Below are positions 8,427-20,291 of a DNA stretch of 46,719 nt, piece after piece; positions within the stretch are counted from its first letter, which is position 1; the number at the start of each line of letters is the position of its first letter. Source of the stretch: an uncultured Prevotellaceae bacterium (lineage in GTDB: Bacteria > Bacteroidota > Bacteroidia > Bacteroidales > Bacteroidaceae); contig ONSV01000006.1 of the NCBI GenBank assembly GCA_900320585.1, forward strand, positions 1-46,719, in the 5' to 3' direction. The notes beneath the pieces were generated by a model. It had not been told where the DNA came from. It searched no databases and saw nothing but the letters and a program-made list of their open reading frames with translations. Made by a program: the position numbers and the translations under genes.

Positions 8427-9169
8427 TCAGAAGCTGAAGAAATCGAAGAAATAGATGATGGCTGCCCAATTGCGGTTGGCCATATATTTCACTGTCCCTA
8501 TATTGCGCCCATCCTTGTAGATGTCGCCGTTGGAGCGCACCTCGCCCACCTTTCTTCCGTTCTCATACACCTCGCCATTGGAGTTGACGTTGCCTATCTT
8601 CCTGCCGCTTTTGTAGATGTCGCCATTCTGGTTGATCTGTCCGGCGTTGCGGCCGCTGACGTAAATCTCGCCATTCTTCCGGGCTGTTCCCACTTGGCGG
8701 CCCTGGATGTAGACGGTGCCGTCGGGCTGGATGAATCCCACCTGCCGTCCGCCATACCACAGTTCCATGTTGTGCTGGGGCGAGGCTGTAGTCGATGAGG
8801 TGGAAGGAGTGGTGCTGAGGGAGAAACCGGAGCCTCCTGAAGAACTGGTGGCCTTGGTGGTGCCTGAAGTGCCGGTGGCCACGGAAGAACTGGTGTTGGT
8901 GGTCACTGTGGAACCGGTGTTGGTGGTCGTGGTGGAGCCGGCATTACTTGTTGTTGTGGATGTTGTGGTCGTCCCGGTGTTGGCTGATGATGATGCGGAA
9001 CTGATGATGCGGCCTACCGTACTGGCGGCACCTACCACGCCGCCCACTGCTCCGGCTGTTCTCAGCACGCTGCCCACGGTGCCCGAGAGATGTTACCCAT
9101 CGACCCACAGCCCGTGAGGACTGCTGCGGCCAGCATCACTACCCAAAAACGCTTGTCTGTCTTTTTCAT
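8427..9169 (-). pseudogene. Lipoprotein with repeated beta-strand motif, split by a 2-base frameshift
   Basis: From 9169 the minus strand encodes MKKTDKRFWVVMLAAAVLTG followed by Cys, a lipoprotein signal with lipobox LTGC. After GSMGNIS the frame is lost at GAGAGA (9085-9090, plus-strand sense) and stops at 9062. Removing two bases joins it to the downstream open frame (GTVGSVLRTAGAVGG...), giving a 246-aa lipoprotein. The middle is Ser/Thr/Gly-rich; the C-terminal part (about residues 145-235) holds five copies of a ~17-residue unit of the form NGxIYxxGRxxGxv, probably a small beta-propeller-like or five-fold beta structure as in secreted Bacteroidales proteins. The alternative is that the 216-aa open frame from a GTG at 9077 is translated alone, but it would lack the export signal. 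Function unknown. Confidence 0.65.
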
Positions 9170-9194
9170 GTCTTTGATGTTTAGGGGTGAGGCC

Positions 9195-9226
9195 TGCCGG
9201 GCACGAGCAACCTGCTGTGCCCGGCA
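9195..9226. repeat. 10-bp perfect inverted repeat between two minus-strand genes
   Basis: TGCCGGGCAC (9195-9204) and GTGCCCGGCA (9217-9226) form a GC-rich hairpin with a 12-base loop. It has no T run on either strand, so it may attenuate or protect the mRNA between the 1507-aa protein gene and the lipoprotein gene rather than act as a classical terminator. Confidence 0.55.
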
Positions 9227-9262
9227 GTTCGTCACCAAATTTGTAGTATCTGTAGTCTTAGC

Positions 9263-12200
9263 TTATTTTTCCATTTTCAGCACCTCGCCGCTGGCCTTCA
9301 CCTTGACGATGTAGATGCCCTTTGGCAGATGCCTGGTGGCATGGAGCCCCTCGGCCACCACGGCCCCACTGGTGCTGTACACGGTCACCTCCCGACGGTC
9401 GGCGTCGGCCACGGTGATGGTGTTGATGGCAGTCGACGCTGTGGCCACGTTGCTCAGTTCCGACTCCATCCACGCCGTGCCCTGTCCTGGTTGCTCACCA
9501 TAGCGCACGGTCAGCTGCACCCGGTGCTGTCCGTCGTCAAGCGGACCGATGTCGCAGGCGGTGCGTTGCCCGTCGATGGTGGCATGGAGATGGCCGTCCA
9601 CATACACGTTGTAGCCGCAGATCACCATGTCGCTCTCGCCGAGTGAGGTGAATGTGGCGTCGTCGACCATCAGCATAAACGCGTCGTTGCTCGAGGTGAT
9701 GTCGCGGAGGGCGAAGTGAGTGGTGCCCATCGGCAGTGCCACTTCTATCTTGGTCCATTCGTTCACGTCGCTGATGAGATAGGTCTCGCCCATCTTGCTG
9801 AAACACTCCTTTGTGGCGCCCGTGGTAGAGTACCACATCTCCACTTGCGCGTTGGGGTAGGAGGCGTTCATGGTCTTCACGTAGAGGGTGATGGTCTGCG
9901 GGATGCCGGGCAGCAGGGGCGAGACGAGCCAGTTGTCCTGCCCCAGCACAGAGTTGGTGGCAGGGTCGACACTGTAGATGGCAGTGGCGTATTGGTTGCC
10001 CGACCTCGGGGTGAGCTGAGGTATCTGCTGGGTGGCCTTTCCGGTGATTTTGTTGGGGTTGAAGATGACGAACGAGAAGGCCGTGCCTTGCTTGGGATAG
10101 CTGGCTCCGCTGAAGATGGCACCGGTAAGTCCGCCGTCGCCGTCGATGCAGGTCCATGGGTCGAACTCGGTGAGCCATGGCTCATAGCCCTCAAAGTCGT
10201 CGGTGATGGTCTGGATGGCTTTCACCGGCTCCTGTGGATTGGTCCAGCTGAGGTGCAGGTTGGGACCGCTCTCCTCAGCTGCCAGGTCGTTGATGGCCGT
10301 GGTGGGGTAGTTGCCCACGACGATGGTCCTTGTCACGCTGTTGTTGTTGGGTTGCTGGTCGGCCGCATAGTCCACTTGGGCGGTGAGGGTCACTTCGCCT
10401 TTCATGGTGATGTCGGCGTCGAGCCCGAACACGAACTCCTTGTAGCCGCCGGCCTCGAGCCCCGTGCCCGATGCCTCGCCCAACTTCTTGCCTTGCAAGG
10501 TGAGGAGCACGGTGTAGTCGCTTGAGGTGAGCGTACCCAGGTTGCTCACGCCTACCTTGATGTCGGCATGTTGTCCGGCAAGCAGGGTGGGGGGCATGTC
10601 GGTGTCGACCTTCAGATCCTCTGACAGGAAATCACCCAGACGGAAGTCGTCGAATCCCACCGTGATGCCGGCCTTGGGTGCCGAGGCCACGAAGCGGATG
10701 ATGATGTATTTCTCGGTGGCATAGCCGCTCAGGTCGATGGTGGCTTGTTGCCATCCACCTTCGGCATTCACCGTGGCCATGTCGTAGGTGGCCACATCGT
10801 CGATGTTGCCCCGCTGTCCGCGGTCCACCTGTATGGTGAGGTTGCCGGTGCTGGCTGGCGAGCTGTAGAATTTGAAGAAGAGTTTCGCGTCGACGCTGCC
10901 CTGAAGCGTGATTTTGCGCGTTCCCACGACAGCCTTGTCGCCACCGGCTTTCGAGGTGAACATCATCGAGCCTTTGTCGCCGTCGGCACTGGATGAGCTG
11001 AGCCCCCAGTTGGCCGTGCCCTCGAGTGGTGTTCCCCACCAGAAGCGCGATTCGTGGATTTGCTGGTTGGCAAACGATTCCTCGATGGGGATGTTCGCGG
11101 GTGTGCCCTTGATGAGGCGTCCGAGGGTGGCCTCGCTTTCCCCGCCCTCGTCATCATTGGCAGTGACACCGATGTAGAACCACGCGGGGTCGCCTTCCAT
11201 GTTGGCGGTGTAGGTATACGAGCTCTTGCCCGTGAGCGTGACGATCTTGCCGGAGAGCTGGTTGTTCTCCACCTTGTAAAGGTTGTTCACCACCTTGGTC
11301 ACGTCAACAAACCCGCCGTGCTTGCCGATGGTGGAGTTCTGCCAGCTGATGGTCACGGTGCCGTTGGCATTGTCGGACAGGCTTACGCTGACAGGATTGA
11401 CGGGTGAGTCGAAGCCGATGTATACGTTGGCCGAGGCCGTGGCTCCTGCGCCGGCGGCATTCACCGCGCGCACGCTGTAGGCGGTGGTGCCCATCTCGGT
11501 GACGGTGTTGTCGGTGAACGAGAGAGCCTGTCCGGGTGCCACGTCTTGGTCGATTGTGCCTACGAGCACGCCCTCACGGAAAATCTGCATGCAGTCGATT
11601 TGGGTGAGTGGGGCGCCGTTGAGCGTCAGTGTGGGCGTGGTGAAACTGATGGTGGCACCGAGGGCACCCTTGGGAGTTGCTGTCGCGGTGAGGCCGGTGG
11701 GAGCGGCAGGGGCATCGAATCCCACGCCTTCGCCGACGCTGAAGCGGTAGAGTTCGGTGTAGATGCCCGAGGAGGCCGTTTCTTGCAAGCCAATGCGGTA
11801 GACTCCTGTCTCCTCCACGGTAAGCACGGCGGAGTAGGTGGTGGGATCATCGGGCGCGATGGCGGTGGTGCCCATCAGTTGGGTGTAGCTGGCGGGGTCG
11901 GGGTTGCTGGCCAGTCCGTAGGCCATGCGCATCTTGCCGCCGTAGGCAGTGCTGGCGTCGAACTCCACGGTGTATTGCTTGTCTTTCTCCAGATAGAGGG
12001 GTGGCGACAGCATCCAGTCGTTGTTGCCGCGCAGGCCAGTGGCGATGCGCATCAGCTTCAGTACGGGCTCAAAAGCCCAGGTGTTGCCGTCGTTGTTGCC
12101 GTCGACGACGCTCCAATAGGCGTCGATCTTCTCGGTGTCGTTGAACCTCAGCTCGTAGGCTGGCGTGATATACTCGCCAAGGGCGGCCTTGTTGGAGTAG

Positions 12201-13786
12201 GTCTTCGCAGACGGGGTGGGGAAGTCGTCGGTAAAGGCTTCTACGGCGTAATAGAGATACCGGAGACGGTCGGGGGTGTAGTGTGCGGCGTAGGTGGTGG
12301 CTTCGGTGGTAGTGAGCAGTTCGTCGCCGGGTTCCAAGTACACATGGTAACGGATGCTGCCTGGCCTCACGTATCCGCCGTGCATGCCCGTGGTGCTCGC
12401 TGTCCAGGAGAGCGAAGCGTTGCCCTCGGCATCAATGTCGAGGTGGGCATTCTCTGGGGCAGCCGGGGCGTCGAATCCTGCCCAGGCGTCCACATATACC
12501 ATACCGCCCTCGCCCACGCCGTTGGCCGCGCATACGCCGAGGCGCAGCGGCTGGCTCACGGGCAGTCCTTCAATGGTCACCGTCATACGCTCGCCGGGCG
12601 ATGCCGTGCTGCTGGCCACCTCGTTGTCACCGAGCTTCACCACATACCTCAGGTCGCTGCCCAATTGTTGGGTGCCGTTGTTGGTGAGGGTGGGCATGGT
12701 GAAACTCAGGTCGATGAGATTGGGGTTCGTGGCGTTGCAGGTCCAGGTGAGATTTTCCACCATGCTGGGCGAATAGTCGTCTACTCCTGAAGCCGTGAGG
12801 TAGAGGTCGCCAAACTGCACGATGTTGTCGAATTCGTAGCATTTGAAGGCGTCGGCGTTGTGGATGTCTACCTCGGCGAGGCCCGAGGTGAGGTCTTCCT
12901 CAAGGAAGGCCCAGTAGAGTTTGCCTTGACGGCTGTCAATGGCTGCCGCCTGGTGGAAGTTGCTGGGGATGAGGCCCGTGCTGCCCACGTAGGTCTCCTC
13001 GCCGTTCGACTTGCTGATCTTGTAGAGGTCGCCCAGCGAGTCGATGCCATAGAGTTGGCCGTCGGCCTCGTCGATAGCCAACACCATGAACAGGTGTGTG
13101 GGGTCGGCTATCTTGGTGCGGTTGAGCGTGGCGTAGTCCATCTTGCAGAACTCCAGCGACTGGCCGTCGGAGGTGAAGAAGTAGCCATAGGCGCGCTTGG
13201 TGACCTTGTCGTAGGGCGTGTTGGTCCACGAAAGATAAGACAGGTCTTGGTTGGGGATGAGTTCCGAACTTGGGCCGTCGAACTGCATCTTCGCCAGGTC
13301 GAACACGTATTTCACGTAGATGGTGCCATAGCCGCCGAAGTCGTATCCGATGACCAGGTAATAGGTGTTGCCGATGATGGCGCTGCCATATTCTGCATAC
13401 ATGATACCCTCTGAGTCAAGGTAGATGCAGTTGAGGTCGGGCGAGGCGCTCGTTATCTCATAGATGCCGTATTTGGGTTCGTATTCTGGCCAGGAGAAGT
13501 CGGCCAGCAAGGTGCCTTGGAACTTGGCGCCGGCCGTAGTGGTGAATGGCATCTTCCGCTGGTTGGATGGCAGGGTGAGCCGGGGTATATGTACTTGTCC
13601 GGCTCGCCGTTCTGAGACGAGTTGGCGTTGCTGGGCGTCGCGTCGTGCAAAGAGGCTGTTGTCCACGGGACGGGAGTCGTGCTCACGGTGGGCTACGATG
13701 CCGAGAGGCAACTGGGCCTGTACGCCTAGCGACATCAGGAGCATCAGCAGGACGCATGAAAGTGTAGAGGTAATCGTCTTTGACAT
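9263..13786 (-). CDS. Large secreted FN3 / cleaved-adhesin-like surface protein with C-terminal sorting tail
   Basis: Exported protein of 1507 aa with a signal peptide (TLSCVLLMLLMSLGVQAQ). About 60-340 resembles a propeller-like region with YGYFFTS and YGIDSLGDLYKI repeats. Fibronectin III-like units follow (around 440, 690, 795 and 1160, several beginning FDAPAAP or FDSPVNP). Beta-sandwich domains of the cleaved-adhesin/choice-of-anchor type are around 550-680, 897-1045 (IPIEESFANQQ ... GFDDFRLGDF) and 1195-1370 (TDDFEGYEPW ... MLVDDATF), with a CARDB-like unit about 1060-1155. The last ~80 residues (VTVYSTSGAVV ... PKGIYIVKVKA) match the type IX secretion (Por) type A tail. It is probably exported through the outer membrane and surface-attached or released, with roles in adhesion or binding of host or food proteins. 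The reading frame is intact. Confidence 0.8.
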   Translation of the reverse strand: MSKTITSTLSCVLLMLLMSLGVQAQLPLGIVAHREHDSRPVDNSLFARRDAQQRQLVSERRAGQVHIPRLTLPSNQRKMPFTTTAGAKFQGTLLADFSWPEYEPKYGIYEITSASPDLNCIYLDSEGIMYAEYGSAIIGNTYYLVIGYDFGGYGTIYVKYVFDLAKMQFDGPSSELIPNQDLSYLSWTNTPYDKVTKRAYGYFFTSDGQSLEFCKMDYATLNRTKIADPTHLFMVLAIDEADGQLYGIDSLGDLYKISKSNGEETYVGSTGLIPSNFHQAAAIDSRQGKLYWAFLEEDLTSGLAEVDIHNADAFKCYEFDNIVQFGDLYLTASGVDDYSPSMVENLTWTCNATNPNLIDLSFTMPTLTNNGTQQLGSDLRYVVKLGDNEVASSTASPGERMTVTIEGLPVSQPLRLGVCAANGVGEGGMVYVDAWAGFDAPAAPENAHLDIDAEGNASLSWTASTTGMHGGYVRPGSIRYHVYLEPGDELLTTTEATTYAAHYTPDRLRYLYYAVEAFTDDFPTPSAKTYSNKAALGEYITPAYELRFNDTEKIDAYWSVVDGNNDGNTWAFEPVLKLMRIATGLRGNNDWMLSPPLYLEKDKQYTVEFDASTAYGGKMRMAYGLASNPDPASYTQLMGTTAIAPDDPTTYSAVLTVEETGVYRIGLQETASSGIYTELYRFSVGEGVGFDAPAAPTGLTATATPKGALGATISFTTPTLTLNGAPLTQIDCMQIFREGVLVGTIDQDVAPGQALSFTDNTVTEMGTTAYSVRAVNAAGAGATASANVYIGFDSPVNPVSVSLSDNANGTVTISWQNSTIGKHGGFVDVTKVVNNLYKVENNQLSGKIVTLTGKSSYTYTANMEGDPAWFYIGVTANDDEGGESEATLGRLIKGTPANIPIEESFANQQIHESRFWWGTPLEGTANWGLSSSSADGDKGSMMFTSKAGGDKAVVGTRKITLQGSVDAKLFFKFYSSPASTGNLTIQVDRGQRGNIDDVATYDMATVNAEGGWQQATIDLSGYATEKYIIIRFVASAPKAGITVGFDDFRLGDFLSEDLKVDTDMPPTLLAGQHADIKVGVSNLGTLTSSDYTVLLTLQGKKLGEASGTGLEAGGYKEFVFGLDADITMKGEVTLTAQVDYAADQQPNNNSVTRTIVVGNYPTTAINDLAAEESGPNLHLSWTNPQEPVKAIQTITDDFEGYEPWLTEFDPWTCIDGDGGLTGAIFSGASYPKQGTAFSFVIFNPNKITGKATQQIPQLTPRSGNQYATAIYSVDPATNSVLGQDNWLVSPLLPGIPQTITLYVKTMNASYPNAQVEMWYSTTGATKECFSKMGETYLISDVNEWTKIEVALPMGTTHFALRDITSSNDAFMLMVDDATFTSLGESDMVICGYNVYVDGHLHATIDGQRTACDIGPLDDGQHRVQLTVRYGEQPGQGTAWMESELSNVATASTAINTITVADADRREVTVYSTSGAVVAEGLHATRHLPKGIYIVKVKASGEVLKMEK

Positions 13787-13953
13787 TTTTTTGGATTGAT
13801 TAGGTGTTGTATGTGATTAGTTTAACGACAATAATATTACCTTTAAATGCAAAAATAGTGATTTCTCTTGTTTTTCCAATCATATTTTCCCTAAAAAGTT
13901 GTGGATGATATCATTTTGATGACAATGGTGTGAGCAAGCTTGATTATACGATG

Positions 13954-13992
13954 AAAGGCGGAAACCCTGATCAATACAGAGTCTCCGCCTTT
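13954..13992 (-). terminator. Hairpin downstream of the 14087-14257 peptide gene
   Basis: AAAGGCGGA (13954-13962) pairs with TCCGCCTTT (13984-13992) around a 21-base loop, 94 bases past the peptide stop. The T run on the minus strand is short, so termination strength is uncertain. The remainder of the gap 13787-14086 is AT-rich; it must hold the upstream signals of the 13786 gene, but I see no clear promoter box. Confidence 0.5.
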
Positions 13993-14086
13993 TCTCTTTC
14001 CCTATAGTTCAGCCTTTTTCCCTGTTCGTATCAAATTCCGAAAGGGAAATACGCAAATAATGGCATGTAATTGATTGGCAAAAATG

Positions 14087-14257
14087 TCAATCCTCGTCCC
14101 ATAGCTTATTCGCCATATTCGAATAAGATACATCCTCTGGATTGTAATCATCGCCAAGAGAGTCGCCTGAATCCAAACCTATTTCAGAACCGGCCATGAT
14201 ATGCTGTCCGATGATGGCTTCCTGGGTAATCTCTGGTTTCATATATGTCTTTTTCAT
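14087..14257 (-). CDS. 56-aa acidic peptide of the MKKxYxxPEI family
   Basis: Short gene encoding MKKTYMKPEI, then 46 residues ending NKLWDED. It starts at 14257, 19 bases after the stop of the BACON-repeat gene on the same strand, and has a strong Shine-Dalgarno (GGAGGA, about 8 bases before the ATG), rare for this genome, so it is very probably translated. The peptide has a basic N-terminus, a central hydrophobic patch followed by Ser (IIGQHIMAGS) and a Gly/Asp-rich acidic C-terminus ending in Trp-Asp-Glu-Asp. A second member is at 22731-22904. The layout (conserved leader-like start, small residue after a hydrophobic patch, variable acidic tail) looks like a precursor peptide, but no modifying enzyme or exporter is nearby. 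Function unknown. Confidence 0.75.
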   Translation of the reverse strand: MKKTYMKPEITQEAIIGQHIMAGSEIGLDSGDSLGDDYNPEDVSYSNMANKLWDED

Positions 14258-14276
14258 TGCTCTTTCCTCCTTTTCT

Positions 14277-16335
14277 TTATTGAATAATCACTTTCTTTCC
14301 GTTCACGATGTACAGTCCCTTTGTGGGAGTGCTCACGCGCTGCCCATGCAGATTGTACATCGTCTTGTCTGCTGTCACTTGCTCTTTCGCGATAGTCTCT
14401 ATGACTGTTGCCTCAACATCTTCGAAGGTGAAACCCGCTGCGGCTGATTCGGTATCGGGAACGGCAAGATAAGCCTTGTTGGCAGCGAGATCGAACGCGT
14501 AACCTTCTGAGGCTCCCCACCAGAAGCCTAACTCAGAGCCGTTGTGCATGGTCAGACGGTAATACTTGCAGTCTTTGTCGAGTTGAGCCATATCTCCAGC
14601 GGTGACACCTTCGTCGCCAGTAGGACGCAGACGGTTGCCGGAGCCGAGAACAGTATAATCAGAATAGTCCTCATCATCAAATAGATTGAATACAATGTGG
14701 TCGCCAGGCGTTGCAGCGGAAACCATCACACCCGTATTGGCAGGAACGATGTCACCAGTGTTGTAGGTTCCTACCACCAGTTTTCCATCTTCAATGCCTA
14801 CTTCCGAGAAAGTCAAATCCTCGGGGACTTTGAAAGGATAACAGCTGCTGTAGGTTCCGAAGTACTTGCTGCCGTCGGTACAGGCAGAAGAAATCGTAAT
14901 TGTTGACCCCTTGCTGGGTTGTGAGATGGTGGCCACATTTGAAGAAAGTATATCCGTCTCGTCATTCGGATAATACAATTCTATCTTGAGATAAGCCTCG
15001 CGAGGCTGATTCGATTCATTTGTTTCAAGGGTTTTGTAGGTGAAAGTTTTCCTGTCTTTGCTACAATCCACTATGTCAATCCAATTAGGCCTGTCAATTT
15101 CATTTTGTCCTGTGGCATCAGCATACCAGCGGACTCGGTAATTGAGATTGCTTAGCTCGTAATTGTCGGCTGTCGTAATCAAGGTTCCCGTTATTCCTTC
15201 GGCGTTGCTCCCCAATTCGGAAGGAGTGTAGGTCAGTTCGGGCTTAGTTGAAGGATTCTGCGTGACGGAGAGAAGATCGGTAAAAATTTCCTCTTCGTTA
15301 TGTTTCAAAAACAACTTGAAATAGGCCGTGCGAGGTTTGTCGGTGGTGTTTTCTTCCAAGGTGGTGACGGTGATTTCTTGCAGATTATCACTGGGCGACG
15401 CCTCAATCCAGTCGGGTTTGCTGATTTCACCACCTTGAACACCTTTCACCCATTTGATTTTGGAGAATTGCGTATTATTCCAATCGATGTTGGTGGCACT
15501 GATTTGCAACTTTGCTGTTTTTTGCGATTCATTCCCCATTGTAGTAGCCAAAGGATCAGCTTTGAGAACGGCCGCAGCAGGTTGTGTGATGCGGACATGG
15601 TTTCCCCAAATCCAAGTTTGGTGGCCATTGTTATCATGGTATCTCAATTGAAGTTGGAAATGAGCCATGCGAGGTTGATTCGTGTCGTTTTCTGATTTGG
15701 CTTTGTAGATGACAGTGTTATTGTCCATGTCATAGTTAGCCTCAATCCAACTATTATCACCATCCTTCTGCCAGACGAAATCCACTTCGTGGATTTTATG
15801 GGGTAAATTGTAAATCGTTGTAGTCAAGGTTCCTTCTATTCCCTCGGCATTACTCTCCAAAAAGATGTTCTCGGGAGAGGTGATAGCTACAGGTTTATCT
15901 GAAGGATTCTGTGTGACGGTAATCATGTCAGAATAGGCATAGGAAAGGCCATCAGTTTCCCAAAAAATAAATTCCAACTTGAAATAGGCCGTGCGGGGTT
16001 CGCTGGAAGTGTTGCCTGTTACGGTGTAAGTGATTGTTTTCTTATCTTCACTGAGGCTCAACGTAATCCACTCACAGATGTCTTTATTATTTTGATAGCC
16101 AAGTGAGCTTTCGTTAAAGAAATACCAAAAAAACAGCACTGTTTACTTCATCAAATGTGAAATTTTGTGCCGAAAGCTCAATCGTTCCTGTTTGAGGCCC
16201 GTAGGATATGGTACTATTTAAGGGTTCGGCAGACAGAATACGAGTCGGTTCCTCTTCCTGTGCCTTCACGTTGCCTGCTCCCACGAGCATCATGGCCAGC
16301 AGGAGCAAAAATTTCAAGTGTAAAATTTTGTGCAT
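14277..16335 (-). pseudogene. Secreted BACON-repeat surface protein with sorting tail, frameshifted at a T7 run
   Basis: Begins at 16335 with a signal peptide (KFLLLLAMMLVGAGNVKAQ). The first frame stops after 73 residues; an overlapping frame continues to 14277. With six instead of seven bases in the A7 run (16127-16133, plus sense) the two join into a 685-aa protein. Four ~110-residue units follow one another, each with an aromatic-Trp strand (FVWQ, IKWV, VRWY), a (D/S)WI(E/D) motif, a P-R-x-A-(Y/H)-(F/L) strand and an ending (V/I)xQ(N)P: the BACON-domain pattern. The frameshift falls inside unit 1 exactly where the six-T version gives VFWYF, aligned with the other units. A C-terminal module and the tail GLYIVNGKKVIIQ follow. 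BACON domains bind mucin or carbohydrate or act as surface spacers. The break may be phase variation, recent loss or a sequencing error. Confidence 0.7.
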
Positions 16336-16401
16336 AATATGATTAAGTTATAAGTTTATAAATGTTCAGTGTTGGAGACAAATAATCCTTGTTAGCGGCC
16401 G

Positions 16402-16431
16402 TAAAAGTACGAATTTTTCTGAAAAGCCAAA
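16402..16431 (-). promoter_or_regulatory. Promoter for the BACON-protein operon
   Basis: On the minus strand TTTG (16431-16428), 18 bases, then TACTTTTA (16409-16402), close to the Bacteroidota pattern, 66 bases before the ATG at 16335. Nothing else apart from the ClpB terminator is visible in the 315-base gap 16336-16650. Confidence 0.6.
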
Positions 16432-16582
16432 GAAATGCAACCAAACTTGTTTTTCTTGGAGGAGTTTTTGTTGTGTAAGATAGATGTTTACATTTTTGGG
16501 CGGTATCCATCCTCAAATGATATCATTCGCTTTTCCTTATCAGAAGACATTCTTGCTCTTCTGTCGGCAAACTGCTGAATGC

Positions 16583-16621
16583 AAAAAAAACTCCCCGTCT
16601 CCAAATCATGGAAACGGGGAG
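16583..16621 (-). terminator. Intrinsic terminator of clpB
   Basis: Read on the minus strand: CTCCCCGTTTCC (16621-16610), short loop, GGAGACGGGGAG (16602-16591), then eight T (16590-16583). It is a strong stem with a T tail, 30 bases after the clpB stop codon. Confidence 0.9.
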
Positions 16622-16650
16622 AATGAACCAATCTTGATGATATGGTGCCG

Positions 16651-19239
<2,589 letters not shown>

Positions 19240-19382
19240 GTTTTTCTCCTTTCTATATTTATTTTTGTTTTTCTCTTTTTACTTGTTTGTTTTTCTTCTG
19301 CCTATAAAGCGCAAAATCCATTCCATTTGAGAAAAACATGACAAAATGGCAGATGGGGGGTGGTGATGGGCTTTATGCCCAT

Positions 19383-20237
19383 TCATTCTCTCTCCAGAAA
19401 AGCCTTGATTTCTTCTATCACGGCCTCGCCTTTTTTCCGGCCCTCGTCGTAGACGGCCTGCATCTCGGCGGGGTTGTGCGAGATATGCCCTATCTGGAGG
19501 GCGCTGTCGGGGCGAATGACGTAGGCCGCACCCGCTTGCTCGCGCTGCGCCACATAATCCAGTTCGTTGTTATACATGATGTGCCGCTGGTCGAGTGCGC
19601 GCACCATGTTGGGGTAGTGGCGCAGGCTCATCCGCATGAGGGGCATCAGGCGGTTGTGCCCCTTCTGGTAGCCAGCGGGCTGGGTAAGTATCACCACGTT
19701 GCGGTCGTAGCCCTCGCGTTCGAAGAAAGCCAGCGGGATGGAGTCGGCCACACCGCCATCGAGCAGCAGATGGCCACCCAAGGGCACGACGCGCGACACC
19801 ATCGGCATCGACGCCGAGGCGCGCACCCAGTCGAAAAAGGTGTGCCCTCCCTTGTCGCAGCGCTGGTATACCGCCTCTCCGGTCTCCACGTCGGTACACA
19901 CCACGTAGAATGCCGTGGGGTTGGCCTCGAACGCCTCGTTGTCGAAGATGTCGTGCCGGGTGGGCACCTCATGATAGGCGAACTGCGCTCCGAAGAGGTC
20001 GCCGGTCATCAGCCACGACCTGATGCTGCAGTAGCGCCAGTTGTTGGCCATCATCTTGTTGTAGCGGATGGACCTTCCTATCTGTCCCGACACATAGTTG
20101 CAGCCAAAAGCCGCTCCCGCCGATACGCCCACTATGCCATCATACTCGATGCCATGCTCCATCATCACGTCCATCACGCCGGCGGAGAACAATCCGCGCA
20201 TTGCTCCGCCCTCAAGCACCAGTCCTTTTCTCATCAT
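19383..20237 (-). CDS. Patatin-like phospholipase
   Basis: Serine lipid acyl hydrolase of 284 aa. The oxyanion motif GLVLEGGAMRGLFSAGV is at the N-terminus, the nucleophile elbow GVSAG is in YDGIVGVSAGAAFGCNY (Ser near residue 40), and the catalytic Asp is in LLLDGGVADSIPL, completing the Ser-Asp dyad. There is no signal peptide, so it is cytoplasmic or peripheral to the membrane, like the YjjU-type bacterial patatins. The natural substrate is not known. Two adjacent ATGs (20237, 20234) can serve as the start. A well-formed promoter lies 17 bases upstream, so it is expressed separately from the terminase gene behind it. Confidence 0.9.
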   Translation of the reverse strand: MMRKGLVLEGGAMRGLFSAGVMDVMMEHGIEYDGIVGVSAGAAFGCNYVSGQIGRSIRYNKMMANNWRYCSIRSWLMTGDLFGAQFAYHEVPTRHDIFDNEAFEANPTAFYVVCTDVETGEAVYQRCDKGGHTFFDWVRASASMPMVSRVVPLGGHLLLDGGVADSIPLAFFEREGYDRNVVILTQPAGYQKGHNRLMPLMRMSLRHYPNMVRALDQRHIMYNNELDYVAQREQAGAAYVIRPDSALQIGHISHNPAEMQAVYDEGRKKGEAVIEEIKAFLERE

Positions 20238-20254
20238 CGTTGTTTTTTAGCGCC

Positions 20255-20286
20255 TAAAGGTAACTATTTCCTTACAATTGAGCAAA
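20255..20286 (-). promoter_or_regulatory. Promoter for the patatin gene
   Basis: On the minus strand TTTG (20286-20283), 20 bases, then TACCTTTA (20262-20255). Spacing is ideal; the last base of the -7 box differs from the consensus. Confidence 0.65.
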
Positions 20287-20291
20287 TATTT

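Noticed and set aside
8411..8429. Hairpin TGAGAAG/CTTCTCA as a terminator between convergent genes
   Set aside because: Short stem without a T run, and it overlaps the end of the 8427 gene.
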